Below, in pieces: positions 51,783 through 61,100 of a stretch of DNA of 64,000 nt; within the stretch, counting starts at the first letter, position 1, and each line of letters opens with the position of its first letter. Source of the DNA: Oligoflexia bacterium (GTDB taxonomy: Bacteria; Bdellovibrionota_G; JALEGL01). The position numbers and the translations under genes were made by a program. The stretch spans positions 1 through 64,000 of the forward strand of contig DAOLES010000004.1 in the NCBI GenBank assembly GCA_035326705.1, read 5' to 3'. The notes under the pieces were generated by a model. That model ran no database searches. It was not told where the DNA came from and was given only the letters and a program-made list of their open reading frames with translations.

Positions 51783-53288
51783 TTAATACTGGTAACTGCA
51801 GCTTGATATGCAGTGAATGGCGCCACCGCTTAAAAAATCACTTCTAACGGGGATAACATGCTTAAAAACTTTTTTAAGCTCTTGCATGGCTTTAATGTCA
51901 CTTGAACCTAAAACGTCAAAGGCTTGCTTGATTTGTACTTCATTGCGGCCGTATTCAACATCGGCTTGATCAAAGCTTGGAAAAACCGGCATGAGATAGG
52001 TATCATTGATAATCACACCGTTGACATAGGAGGCCGCATACGTATTGTCATTATTTTGATTGTCGGAGTAAACACCGGGTGAAGTCAACCAGTGAATGTT
52101 TTGTTGGTTAAAGCCTGCCCTTAGCAAAGCTTGGTAGTTGTAAGCATCTATGCTTTTTGCCTGCTGATTGAGCTGAGTTGCAATATTTTGATAGCAAGCA
52201 TAGAGCTGATTAAAGTTGGACCAACGGTTCTGAGCCGCCTCCAAAAAGTCTTCTTGCGATGCGTGGTTTTTGAGCAGCTCAAAGCCACGCAGGCTGCTTT
52301 TAAAATTAAAAGGGTCATCCCAACGATTGAAAACAAAAACTCCCATTAAAAACAAGTCTTGGCTGGCAACACTGCACTTGCCATTTTCTTTGTTGCTGGC
52401 TTGACCCAAAGTTAAAAAATCGCCCGCAAGGTAGCTGCTGCTGGCTAAACTTCTTCGAGTCACAGGTCCATCTGGATGTTGAGTGAGAAAAGCATGGATT
52501 TGTCCAGTTTGATGATGTTTAGCAAACATGACAATGGTATCGGTGTCTTGGGTATGCTCCCATGGGTTGGCTTGAAGAAAAATCAACTGCTCAAAGTCAA
52601 TGGATTGGCGTAAAAGCTGTTGAGCATCCACGGGGGATAAATTATTTTGGTCAAGCACGCGTTCAGTCATGTACAAATTGCCCTTGGCTCTGTCAGTAAA
52701 TAAGTCTGCTGGACCATTCCAGTTTAAAGGAATACCAACAATGGTTGTGCCTTGGGGTAAAAGCTCTTGGCTATAAGCGTGATCCTTGTTTTGCATGCGC
52801 AAAAAAGCTTCATTTCCATTAAAATCTAAAACCTGTAAATGGGCTTTATTTCTCAACCAACTATAATCACGCTGTGTACACTGGTATTTTATATGATTAA
52901 GTTTACAGTTGTTTTGTGTTTGAGAACAACGCCCTAAAAAAGCTTGTTCAAATCGGTCAATGGCAGGATATTCAGACTTATAATCTTCTATAAGGTGTTT
53001 GCTGTTGGGATCGCAGTGAGAAAAATCAGATACAGTAAGCAATAAATTTAAATCAACTTGATTTTGCTGGGTTTGTTGGGCAATTCTTATGATGAACTCT
53101 TGCCATAACAAAGGCAGGCTGCGTTTGCCAGAAAAGTCATTGGCATAGTATTGTAAAGGAAAACTTAAGTTTGCAAGTTGACTGTACTCCGGTTGCACGG
53201 TTACTTGGCCGTAGCCAGCAAAACTGACACAAAAACAAGCTAAGAACAGCAGGTCAGTCACCAGCCTATAAAGGACATATTTTTTCAT
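51783..53288 (-). CDS. Secreted agmatine/peptidylarginine deiminase-like protein
   Basis: The 501-residue product has a signal peptide ending FAGYGQ and a long domain with a C-terminal GGAIHCISSC (cysteine near residue 493). This matches the catalytic GGGxxHC of agmatine deiminase and the porphyromonad-type peptidylarginine deiminase, where the cysteine likewise lies close to the C-terminus. TQRDYSWLRNKAHLQVLDFN and EHTQDTDTIVMFA resemble the other active-site segments (RD and HTD). The sequence is diverged, so it may use another guanidino substrate or be inactive. GGGGG lies before the ATG at 53288. It interrupts the mnmG-parA order on the opposite strand. Confidence 0.6.
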   Translation of the reverse strand: MKKYVLYRLVTDLLFLACFCVSFAGYGQVTVQPEYSQLANLSFPLQYYANDFSGKRSLPLLWQEFIIRIAQQTQQNQVDLNLLLTVSDFSHCDPNSKHLIEDYKSEYPAIDRFEQAFLGRCSQTQNNCKLNHIKYQCTQRDYSWLRNKAHLQVLDFNGNEAFLRMQNKDHAYSQELLPQGTTIVGIPLNWNGPADLFTDRAKGNLYMTERVLDQNNLSPVDAQQLLRQSIDFEQLIFLQANPWEHTQDTDTIVMFAKHHQTGQIHAFLTQHPDGPVTRRSLASSSYLAGDFLTLGQASNKENGKCSVASQDLFLMGVFVFNRWDDPFNFKSSLRGFELLKNHASQEDFLEAAQNRWSNFNQLYACYQNIATQLNQQAKSIDAYNYQALLRAGFNQQNIHWLTSPGVYSDNQNNDNTYAASYVNGVIINDTYLMPVFPSFDQADVEYGRNEVQIKQAFDVLGSSDIKAMQELKKVFKHVIPVRSDFLSGGAIHCISSCSYQY

Positions 53289-53509
53289 GATACCCCCGTA
53301 AAATGTTTCTACACCTTTAACAAAAAGCATGGGTGCATTGCAAGTCAAAAGCAAACTTTATATTCTATAAATAAAAACGAAGGTGCAGAAAGCTAAGAAG
53401 TGAAGCGCACTAAAAAAGAATAAAGAATTAAATAATATCAAGAGCTTAATCGTTTAAATAAAACATAGCGCTTTTCAAAATAGTTTTTGCGTGGTAAACA
53501 AGTCCACTT

Positions 53510-54325
53510 ATGACACAGATTATTGCCATGGCCAATCAAAAGGGTGGAGTGGGTAAAACCACCACTTCCGTCAATTTAGCGGCCTCTTTAGGGGCGGCAG
53601 AAAAAAAGGTTTTGTTGATTGATATGGACCCACAGGCCAATGCAACCAGTGGTATAGGGTTGACAGAGAATGTAGCTGAGCAAAAAACCATTTATGAAGT
53701 CCTTTTGGGTGAACAAAACATCAATGACTGTATTCTTCAAGCCAAAACACCGTTTGTTTGGACTCTCCCAGCCACATCAGACTTGGCTGGTTTTGAAGTT
53801 GAAGCGGTTGATTTACAGGACCGTGAGTTTTTATTGCACAAAGCCATTCAAAATTTAAACACAGTGTTTGATTATATTTTGATTGATTGCCCACCGTCTT
53901 TAAGTTTGATTACCATCAATGCCTTGGTAGCGGCCAAGGATGTATTGGTGCCTTTGCAAGCAGAGTACTATGCTCTTGAAGGTTTAAGTAGGTTAACAGA
54001 AACCATTGAACTGGTACAAGAGAACTTAAATCCGCGGTTGAATATCAAAGGCATTGTTTTAACCATGTTTGATAAACGAAACAATTTATGTCACCAAGTG
54101 GAGACAGAGATTAATACCCACTTTCCCAATTTGGTCTGGCAAACCAAAATTCCGCGCAATGTACGCTTAAGCGAAGCCCCAAGTTTTGGTCAACCCATCA
54201 TTCAATATGATATTACCTCGGTTGGATCACAAAGTTATTTAGACTTGGCTGCCGAATGCATCAAAAAATATGAAACATTATCAGCAACAAAACAGCCCAA
54301 CAAGACAACAAATGCGCAGGCATAA
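53510..54325 (+). CDS. parA: Chromosome-partitioning ATPase ParA/Soj
   Basis: The 271-residue deviant-Walker ATPase has KGGVGKTTT at residues 11-19, VLLIDMDPQANAT (Walker A') and DYILIDCPPSLS (Walker B). It moves ParB-parS complexes during segregation. Length is that of chromosomal Soj-type proteins without the N-terminal extension of plasmid ParA. It is followed after 35 bases by parB. Confidence 0.95.
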   Translation: MTQIIAMANQKGGVGKTTTSVNLAASLGAAEKKVLLIDMDPQANATSGIGLTENVAEQKTIYEVLLGEQNINDCILQAKTPFVWTLPATSDLAGFEVEAVDLQDREFLLHKAIQNLNTVFDYILIDCPPSLSLITINALVAAKDVLVPLQAEYYALEGLSRLTETIELVQENLNPRLNIKGIVLTMFDKRNNLCHQVETEINTHFPNLVWQTKIPRNVRLSEAPSFGQPIIQYDITSVGSQSYLDLAAECIKKYETLSATKQPNKTTNAQA

Positions 54326-54360
54326 AGCTGAAAATTAGATAAGAGTAAGGAGAAAATTTT

Positions 54361-55275
54361 ATGGCACAACAACGCAAAGCTTTGGGTAGAGGCATATCCT
54401 CTTTGATTCGCAAAAACCCAGGTGTTATAGCTGACACAGAAACAAACTCTAACAATCAAACAGCAACTGCGCAAGTGGGTGAACTTAAAAGTAATAAAGG
54501 TTTTGTTGAGTTAAATATTAAAGACATTCAAGTCAATCCTCGTCAGCCCAGACGGCATTTTAATGCGCAAGCTTTACAAGAACTTAAACAATCCATTGAA
54601 CAATCCGGAGTGATTCAACCTATTTTGGTGCGTGAAATTTCAGGTGGTTATGAGCTGGTTGCCGGTGAACGCAGGTTTAGAGCCAGTAAAATGGCGGGTT
54701 TAAGTACCATTCCTGCTGTGATTAAAAATATGAACGATCAAACGCAACTGGAAATTGCCATTGTGGAAAATTTACAACGTCAAGACCTGACACCCATTGA
54801 AGAAGCCAAGGGTTATGAACGCTTGAGCCAAGAATTTAATTTAAGTCAGGCACAAATTGCAGAGAAAGTGGGTAAAGATCGTTCAACAGTAAGCAACTTG
54901 CTCCGCTTGTTAAAATTATCACCGATGGTCCAAGCCTATGTCGATGAAGGAAAAGTGAGCATGGGCCATGCCCGAGCTTTATTGGTTTTGGATGTTGTCC
55001 AGCAAGAGCAGTTGGCTAAAAAAATCATTGATCAAGGTCTGTCAGTTAGAGCGGTAGAACAGTGGATCAAACAAAGCACAGAAAGCACCCAAAAACAAAA
55101 GTCCAAAAAAACAAACGCAGTGAATTTGGACCCCAATTTAAAATTTGTGCAAAATAAAATGCAACAACGTTTGGGAACCAAAGTCCACATTAAACCCAAA
55201 GGCAAAGGTGGAGAAATCAGTATTACTTATTTTAATTCACATGACTTGGAACGGATGGCAAAGCTTTTAGGTTAA
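54361..55275 (+). CDS. parB: Chromosome-partitioning protein ParB
   Basis: The 304-residue protein begins with the ParB-type RKALGRGISSLI, followed by the CTPase/ParB-N domain (IKDIQVNPRQPRRHFNAQAL, then ELVAGERRFRASKMAGL) and the helix-turn-helix (IAEKVGKDRSTVSNLLRLLK). The C-terminal dimerisation part includes ISITYFNSHDLERMAKLLG. It would bind the four parS sites 2-6 kb upstream and spread on DNA. TAAGGAG precedes the ATG. Confidence 0.95.
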   Translation: MAQQRKALGRGISSLIRKNPGVIADTETNSNNQTATAQVGELKSNKGFVELNIKDIQVNPRQPRRHFNAQALQELKQSIEQSGVIQPILVREISGGYELVAGERRFRASKMAGLSTIPAVIKNMNDQTQLEIAIVENLQRQDLTPIEEAKGYERLSQEFNLSQAQIAEKVGKDRSTVSNLLRLLKLSPMVQAYVDEGKVSMGHARALLVLDVVQQEQLAKKIIDQGLSVRAVEQWIKQSTESTQKQKSKKTNAVNLDPNLKFVQNKMQQRLGTKVHIKPKGKGGEISITYFNSHDLERMAKLLG

Positions 55276-55386
55276 AGAAACTTTTAAGATGGCTAAACAA
55301 TTAATACAGTTATTACCTTTCTAAATATAAAGAGCAGGAATAAAAAAGCACTTGTCAAACGCTGACAATAAATTTATAGGCAGCGT

Positions 55387-56352
55387 ATGATTAAAATATT
55401 ACAGGTAGGTCTTGGACCTCTAGGACAAAGTATAGCTAAACAAATTGAACAAGACCCGCGTTTTACAACCGTGGCCAGTGTTGATTTAAATCCTGATTTT
55501 GTGGGTAAGAAGCTCAATGATATCTGTCAAGACAGCAATGATTCACCCATTTACCAAGATCTTAAAGAGGCTGTTGACAAGCATCAACCTGATATTGCCG
55601 TGGTCACCACCGTATCCAGTTTGGCCAAAGCCATGGAAAGTTTTAAAAGTTTACTCAATCTACAAATACCCATTGTTTCTTCATGTGAAGAACTCAGTTA
55701 CCCATGGCGCGAGCAGCCAGAATTGTCTAAAGAATTGGATGTTGTTGCCAAAGCCAATAATGTTGCCATTTTGGGAACAGGTGTTAATCCGGGTTTCTTG
55801 ATGGATGCTTTACCCAGTCACCTAAGTTTATTGTGCAAAACCGTAAACCACGTCCGGGTTAATCGTTACCAAAATGCTTTGAGCCGCAGAATTCCTTTTC
55901 AAGAGAAAATTGGAGCAGGCTTAAGCATGCAAGAGTTTGAACAAAAAAAACAAGCAGGGACTTTACGGCATGTCGGTTTAACAGAGTCCATGCACATGAT
56001 TGCAGCGCAATTGGAATGGCCCATTGACAGTTGGAAAGATGAAATTAAACCGATCATGGTCAAAGAAAACATGCACTGGAATGGCAAAGACCTAACACCA
56101 GAACATACAGCAGGTGTAGAACAAGTAGGCACAGCTTTGGTCAAGGGTGAAGAAAAGATCAAATTGCATTTTAGAGCCAGCATTGTTGAAGATGAAAGTT
56201 ATGACCAAGTGGTTTTAGACAGTGAACCTAAGATTGATTCAAAAATTATCAATGGTGTGCATGGGGATGTTGCCACCCACTCCATTTTGCTCAATACCAT
56301 CAAAAAAGTTCTTAACGCCAAACCCGGCCTAAGAACCATGATTGATATTTAG
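55387..56352 (+). CDS. DapB-like dehydrogenase (2,4-diaminopentanoate type)
   Basis: The 321-residue protein has an N-terminal Rossmann fold (ILQVGLGPLGQSIAKQI) and a dihydrodipicolinate reductase-like layout. IVSSCEELSYPW and GTGVNPGFLMDALP match the 2,4-diaminopentanoate dehydrogenase/Ord group better than genuine DapB, which is shorter and carries other active-site motifs. It probably reduces or oxidises a C=N or amino acid-type substrate with NAD(P). It is separated from parB by 111 bases and may be transcribed with it. Confidence 0.75.
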   Translation: MIKILQVGLGPLGQSIAKQIEQDPRFTTVASVDLNPDFVGKKLNDICQDSNDSPIYQDLKEAVDKHQPDIAVVTTVSSLAKAMESFKSLLNLQIPIVSSCEELSYPWREQPELSKELDVVAKANNVAILGTGVNPGFLMDALPSHLSLLCKTVNHVRVNRYQNALSRRIPFQEKIGAGLSMQEFEQKKQAGTLRHVGLTESMHMIAAQLEWPIDSWKDEIKPIMVKENMHWNGKDLTPEHTAGVEQVGTALVKGEEKIKLHFRASIVEDESYDQVVLDSEPKIDSKIINGVHGDVATHSILLNTIKKVLNAKPGLRTMIDI

Positions 56353-56451
56353 TTTTTTTTGGATAGGCAGCAAAAGGTAAGACCTAGCTTTTTTATGCTT
56401 GTGAATTGATTTTGGACGAGTCTCTTTTAGTTAAGGCAGGCATAGACTTGC

Positions 56452-56994
56452 ATGTATGTTTATGGTAGATCTGATCAAATGCCACAAACACAAGAGACCT
56501 TTTCTCAACGTTTAAGTTTTTTATCATCCATACAGTTTTCATTTTCTAAAGCTTATCAGGTGGATATTTGTGCCCAATCTTTTTTTTCTAAGACTGAGTA
56601 TGGTATTGATCTATTTAAAATAGACCCAAGTCCAATACGAGAGTCTTCTTTGCATATCAAAAGTTATTTTTTTGGATTTATTTTACTGGTATTTTCTTTC
56701 TTATTGGCAGTGGCAAACCTTTCTGACCAAGACCAGACTGATCTGATGCCAATATTGATATTATCCGGCTTGTTTTTATACGGGGCAATCCATCAGTTCA
56801 TTACAGGATATTTTCTGAGTAGAAAAAAAATTATTTTTTGCGATATGTTCGGTAACCCACTTTTTACGCTGTTTAAAACAAAAAAAAATGCAGAAAAAGC
56901 GGAAAGCTTTGCCCAAGTGATTGTAGAAAAAATTGAAAAACTACGTCAATCAAGTTTTTCTGAGCAAGCTGAGCAAGAAAAGTTAGTTCATTAA
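56452..56994 (+). CDS. Two-helix membrane protein of unknown function
   Basis: The 180-residue product has a soluble N-terminus, two adjacent helices (about FGFILLVFSFLLAVANL and PILILSGLFLYGAIHQFI) and a basic, Lys/Glu-rich C-terminal coiled coil (KKNAEKAESFAQVIVEKIEK). The start at 56452 is uncertain; an ATG at 56479 is an alternative. Family unknown. Confidence 0.6.
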   Translation: MYVYGRSDQMPQTQETFSQRLSFLSSIQFSFSKAYQVDICAQSFFSKTEYGIDLFKIDPSPIRESSLHIKSYFFGFILLVFSFLLAVANLSDQDQTDLMPILILSGLFLYGAIHQFITGYFLSRKKIIFCDMFGNPLFTLFKTKKNAEKAESFAQVIVEKIEKLRQSSFSEQAEQEKLVH

Positions 56995-57047
56995 GAGGCC
57001 AAGGCTCAAATCATGTTAAGCACACAATAAAAAGCTGCACCACCTTG

Positions 57048-57860
57048 CTACTCGCCCAGGTTTTCTTTGATTAAGCCGGGAGTACTTTTTAACTCGCCGG
57101 TATTTTGATCAATATACAAAGCCCTAGAGATATAGGTGAGGTTATCGACATGTCTGGAAAATTGAGCACTATACCGACCGGCATTAAGATAATCACTATT
57201 ATTAACAGAAGAAAAACCATCACCATCAAGATCAGCTATTACAGTAAGAAGGCTTGATTGAAAAATATCAGAGCCAAATTTATTACGAACTGAATGGGCA
57301 GCGGGGAGTCCATCTGCGATAAGAAGGTTTGCCAGTTCTGCATGACTAGAAATTGTAGGTAAAAAATAGCTCTTATTGGTGCTGTATAAGTCAACGCCTC
57401 TTACTTCAATTAATGTGAAACCCATAGATTCTAGGTAGTCTTGATTTTTTATATAAATTGCCCCACATTGCTTTAGCGTATGGTCAGGGTCAAGGCATAC
57501 ATCATCCTTTCGTACTCTAAAGTCATTGTTTTTTGTATTAGGCAGAGGTGCATAAGTTCTGTAGCGAGTACCTTCAACACGAACAGCCTGTGAAAGAAGG
57601 TTGATATTGCCTGTTGGAAAACGAGACTCGCCAAAATAGGTTTCACCATTAACCAAGACTTGAGGTGTTTGACCAAAGTTAGCATAAACTCCATGCGTCA
57701 TTTTTTGCAGCATGATATAGCCTTCTGCAATTTTAGATTTTTGTACATACTCTAGATAAGAAGGGATAGCTATAGAGGCAATAGCAGCCCCAATAGCAAT
57801 GACAACCATCAATTCAATGATTGAAAATCCAGCACACTTTTTTTTTGATAAAACCAACAC
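57048..57860 (-). CDS. Type IV pilin-like protein
   Basis: The 270-residue product has a class III (prepilin) signal: KKCAG cleaved before FSIIELMVVIAIGAAIASIA, with the conserved glutamate at +5. It is followed by an amphipathic helix and a globular domain with cysteines, and a DLDGDGFSSVNNSDY segment resembling an EF-hand-type calcium loop. Such proteins are pilins or pseudopilins of type IV pili or type II secretion. It is longer than PilA of most bacteria, so it may be a minor pilin. No pilus assembly gene is in the window. Confidence 0.85.
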   Translation of the reverse strand: MLVLSKKKCAGFSIIELMVVIAIGAAIASIAIPSYLEYVQKSKIAEGYIMLQKMTHGVYANFGQTPQVLVNGETYFGESRFPTGNINLLSQAVRVEGTRYRTYAPLPNTKNNDFRVRKDDVCLDPDHTLKQCGAIYIKNQDYLESMGFTLIEVRGVDLYSTNKSYFLPTISSHAELANLLIADGLPAAHSVRNKFGSDIFQSSLLTVIADLDGDGFSSVNNSDYLNAGRYSAQFSRHVDNLTYISRALYIDQNTGELKSTPGLIKENLGE

Positions 57861-58148
57861 AATATAAAATCAGTATCTTAGCGCATTTTAACAGATACAA
57901 TAAGCCAAATACAATTTTATTTTTGATTGGGGTGCAAAATACTGTGTTTTAGCAAATACTGCTGAAAGCAGCCTTGGTGAAAATAGATTTAATCTCAAGC
58001 AAAAGGTCTTGTTGTATACTAAAAAACACAGTCTAACGCAACACGCTGTTTAAAAAATTTTTTTAAAAAAGTTAATTTTTTTTTAATATTTTTGTGTTAA
58101 ATCGGCGTTCCAAGAGTTGATAAAACCATTGTTCACTTGGGGGGACAC

Positions 58149-61100
58149 GTGAGAGCTACAATCAGGGGGATATTTTTAGCCATAGCTATGTTGTGGCAAA
58201 TGATATTTGCAGGCGACTATATTATTTTAGATCAATGCCTAAACGAGGCCACAACAATGGACATGTTTAGAAATGCAGCAAGTTCGCAAGAAAAACTAAA
58301 TTTTTTACGTAAAGATTACAGCGGTGGACGCTTATACAGTTACACGGCCTTAAGACAAAACTTAACAAACAATCTCAATGAAATTCAAGTTGAATTAAAC
58401 AACAATCAATCTCTTATCAACAAGCACTTGCGAATGTGTATGGTCAATGAACGTTACTGCCATATATACTTTAATCCACAAAATGAGATTCACCAACGGT
58501 GGTTTTGTGCCACCCATATTTATAGAAATGTTCTTACTGATCAATATACGCAATTTAATACTTTAGTTGAAAGGTGTGGCGAGAGTTCGGTTATGTTTCA
58601 CAGCTCATATTTTCCAGCCAGTGATCACCCAGCCTATCAAAGAGATTGCTACGATAGAAATGGAAACTCAAAGCTTGAGTACTACAAAGGTCAAAGGAAT
58701 GTTGTTGAAACGGAGATGCATCGCTACTACCAACAAATAGAGAACAGGATCCATCAGTCAAGTAAACCTGAAGCGATGGCTTATATCATTCGTAAGCTTG
58801 ATGAAACTTTAGGAGAAATTGAGTATGGAGATGTAAGGGTGACGCACCAACAGTATCAAATCATGCGCTTTGCTAACAGCTTGGCTCAATGCACCATAGG
58901 AGACAACAGTTCTTACAATAGAAGAACCCTCGCCGCAACATCAGATTATGCAGTCTTCGGTCAAAATATCCTATCCATGTATGAAGGTGTCCCAGATTCA
59001 ATGGTCTATAATCCGCAACAAACATATGAACGAAGCCAAATGGTGGATGGGTTTACCCCGATAGAGCGCTTTGACCCTGAAGTTGCGTTATTTTTGAACA
59101 AAGAGCAATATAGAATCAACACCGCAGCATGTGATGAGCTTCCAGAAGAAGAAAAAATAAACTGTATACTGCAATCTTACAGTCAACTGCCATGGTTGGA
59201 TCGCAGTGAAACTGAGCAAGAAGTAGAACGCAGGTGGCAGCAACTTTATGAGAAAAACGCAAGGGCAGAGCAAAACAGACGTGTAGAAAATTTAAGTGAG
59301 GCGGCTTACCCTAAAATTTTTCGTGGGTTTTTACCGTATCAGTTTTATCGCACCACCAATGCAAAAATTCTGATGGAACTGCAAAAAATGAGTGTTAATC
59401 AAGGACGGCAGTTTTTGGCAACAGAACAAAGCTTTATCGACTATGCTGAGCAATTGGTGTGTGGAAAAAGTGCCTTTCATTTTTGTCAGGAACAATACCA
59501 AGCAAAACGCATTGAATCGAGGAAGAAACTCTATCAAAATATTAAAAGTGGAGCGTATAGCATCACGTTTCATCCCACCCCCCAACAAACCGCGCTTCGT
59601 CCAAGCATGGTGGATTTACTCAATGCTAAAATCACCGACATTAACGACTACTGTTACAATACCGCAGCCCAGTTGAAAAGACGCTTTGACAATGAGACTT
59701 ACAATGAATCCTACCCATTGAATGCCATTGGTGAAAACGAACGTTATGAACTGATGGGTGCCTTGGAAGAGAAACTGCAAAACTTGTATACCACGCCTAG
59801 CTTTGGCAGTTACTTTGCTCACTCGAGCATGATTGCTTTGTTGAAGTTTGATGCCCAAGCACGTTACAAAACCTGCTTCAACCAAGGTTATATTTTTGGA
59901 GGACCTTTAAAAACCACAGAAAGCTATAGAAGAATGATGGAAGATGCTTCGCATGGAGTCATATCTCCGGCAATGCGTCACATGCATTTCAAACAACGTA
60001 AGTTGGCTCCAGATTTTCAAGTGAGTATGGCCAATCTTCAAGCGGTTGAACAGGCTTTGCAACAAGACATCATGACTGAACTCAATATATTAGAGCAAAA
60101 AAGAAACCTTGATACGCCAGAAGGACAACTAAATTTTTTAAAAGAAAGCATTAGATCACGTGTCTTTGCACTTCTAGATTTTGCTTTAGATAATCCATCG
60201 GAAGGTTTGGGCGATGCATATTGCAAACTACTGGATGAAGCCAATTGCGATGAAGTAATGAAAGAAAATATGATTAAAATGGCCATGATTGTACCGCATG
60301 TGATGGCTCTGTTTTTATTGCCGGGGGCAGGCAATATAATTATTGAATTAGCCATTATAGGTACGGCGGTTAGTATTAGTGGCGTGGCGACCTATCATAT
60401 GATTGTCATGCGTAAAAATCAACAAAGTCAAGTGGATCGTTCTTTGGCCAGTACCAACATCAGCCCACAAAATGCAGCCTACTTACAGAGTTATTTTAGA
60501 GAAGATATTAAAAACCTAAACCTTATTCTGGCTTTAGAATTGGCTATATTTGTAGCCACAGACTATGTTTTGCTCAGAGAAGGGGTAAAAACCATAAACT
60601 ATATTAAAAAAACAGGGGCCTTTCAAAAATACTTTTCACGGCAAATGTTGATTGACCATGCCATTCGTATTGCCCCAAAGGGTTCAGTAGATTTTCTCAA
60701 TCAATACAGGTATTCCAGAGAGTTGTTTGCACGCTCTGATCAAGTCTCTGATCAAGTCTTTGATGATTTTATCCGTGCTTTAAAAGAGGGTGATGGTTTA
60801 AATTTTGCTAGAAACAATTTTCCCATTCATTTTCCAGAGATTAATCCAAGTTTAACTTCTCAATTATTCAGTGCTGTTGGAGACGGTTTAAATTACATAT
60901 GGAAAAGAATATGGGACATGCCTCTTTTAAGACAAGTCAGTATCAATTATTATAAATTGATGTACCAATACACAAACAAATGGTGGGTAACAACCAAGCG
61001 CATGATAGAAATCCTTAACGAAGCCTTACAAAGAGGACGAATCAACCAGCAGCAATTTGAAGAATTGATCAATGGTATGCCGGAAGTCATTATTGTCAAT

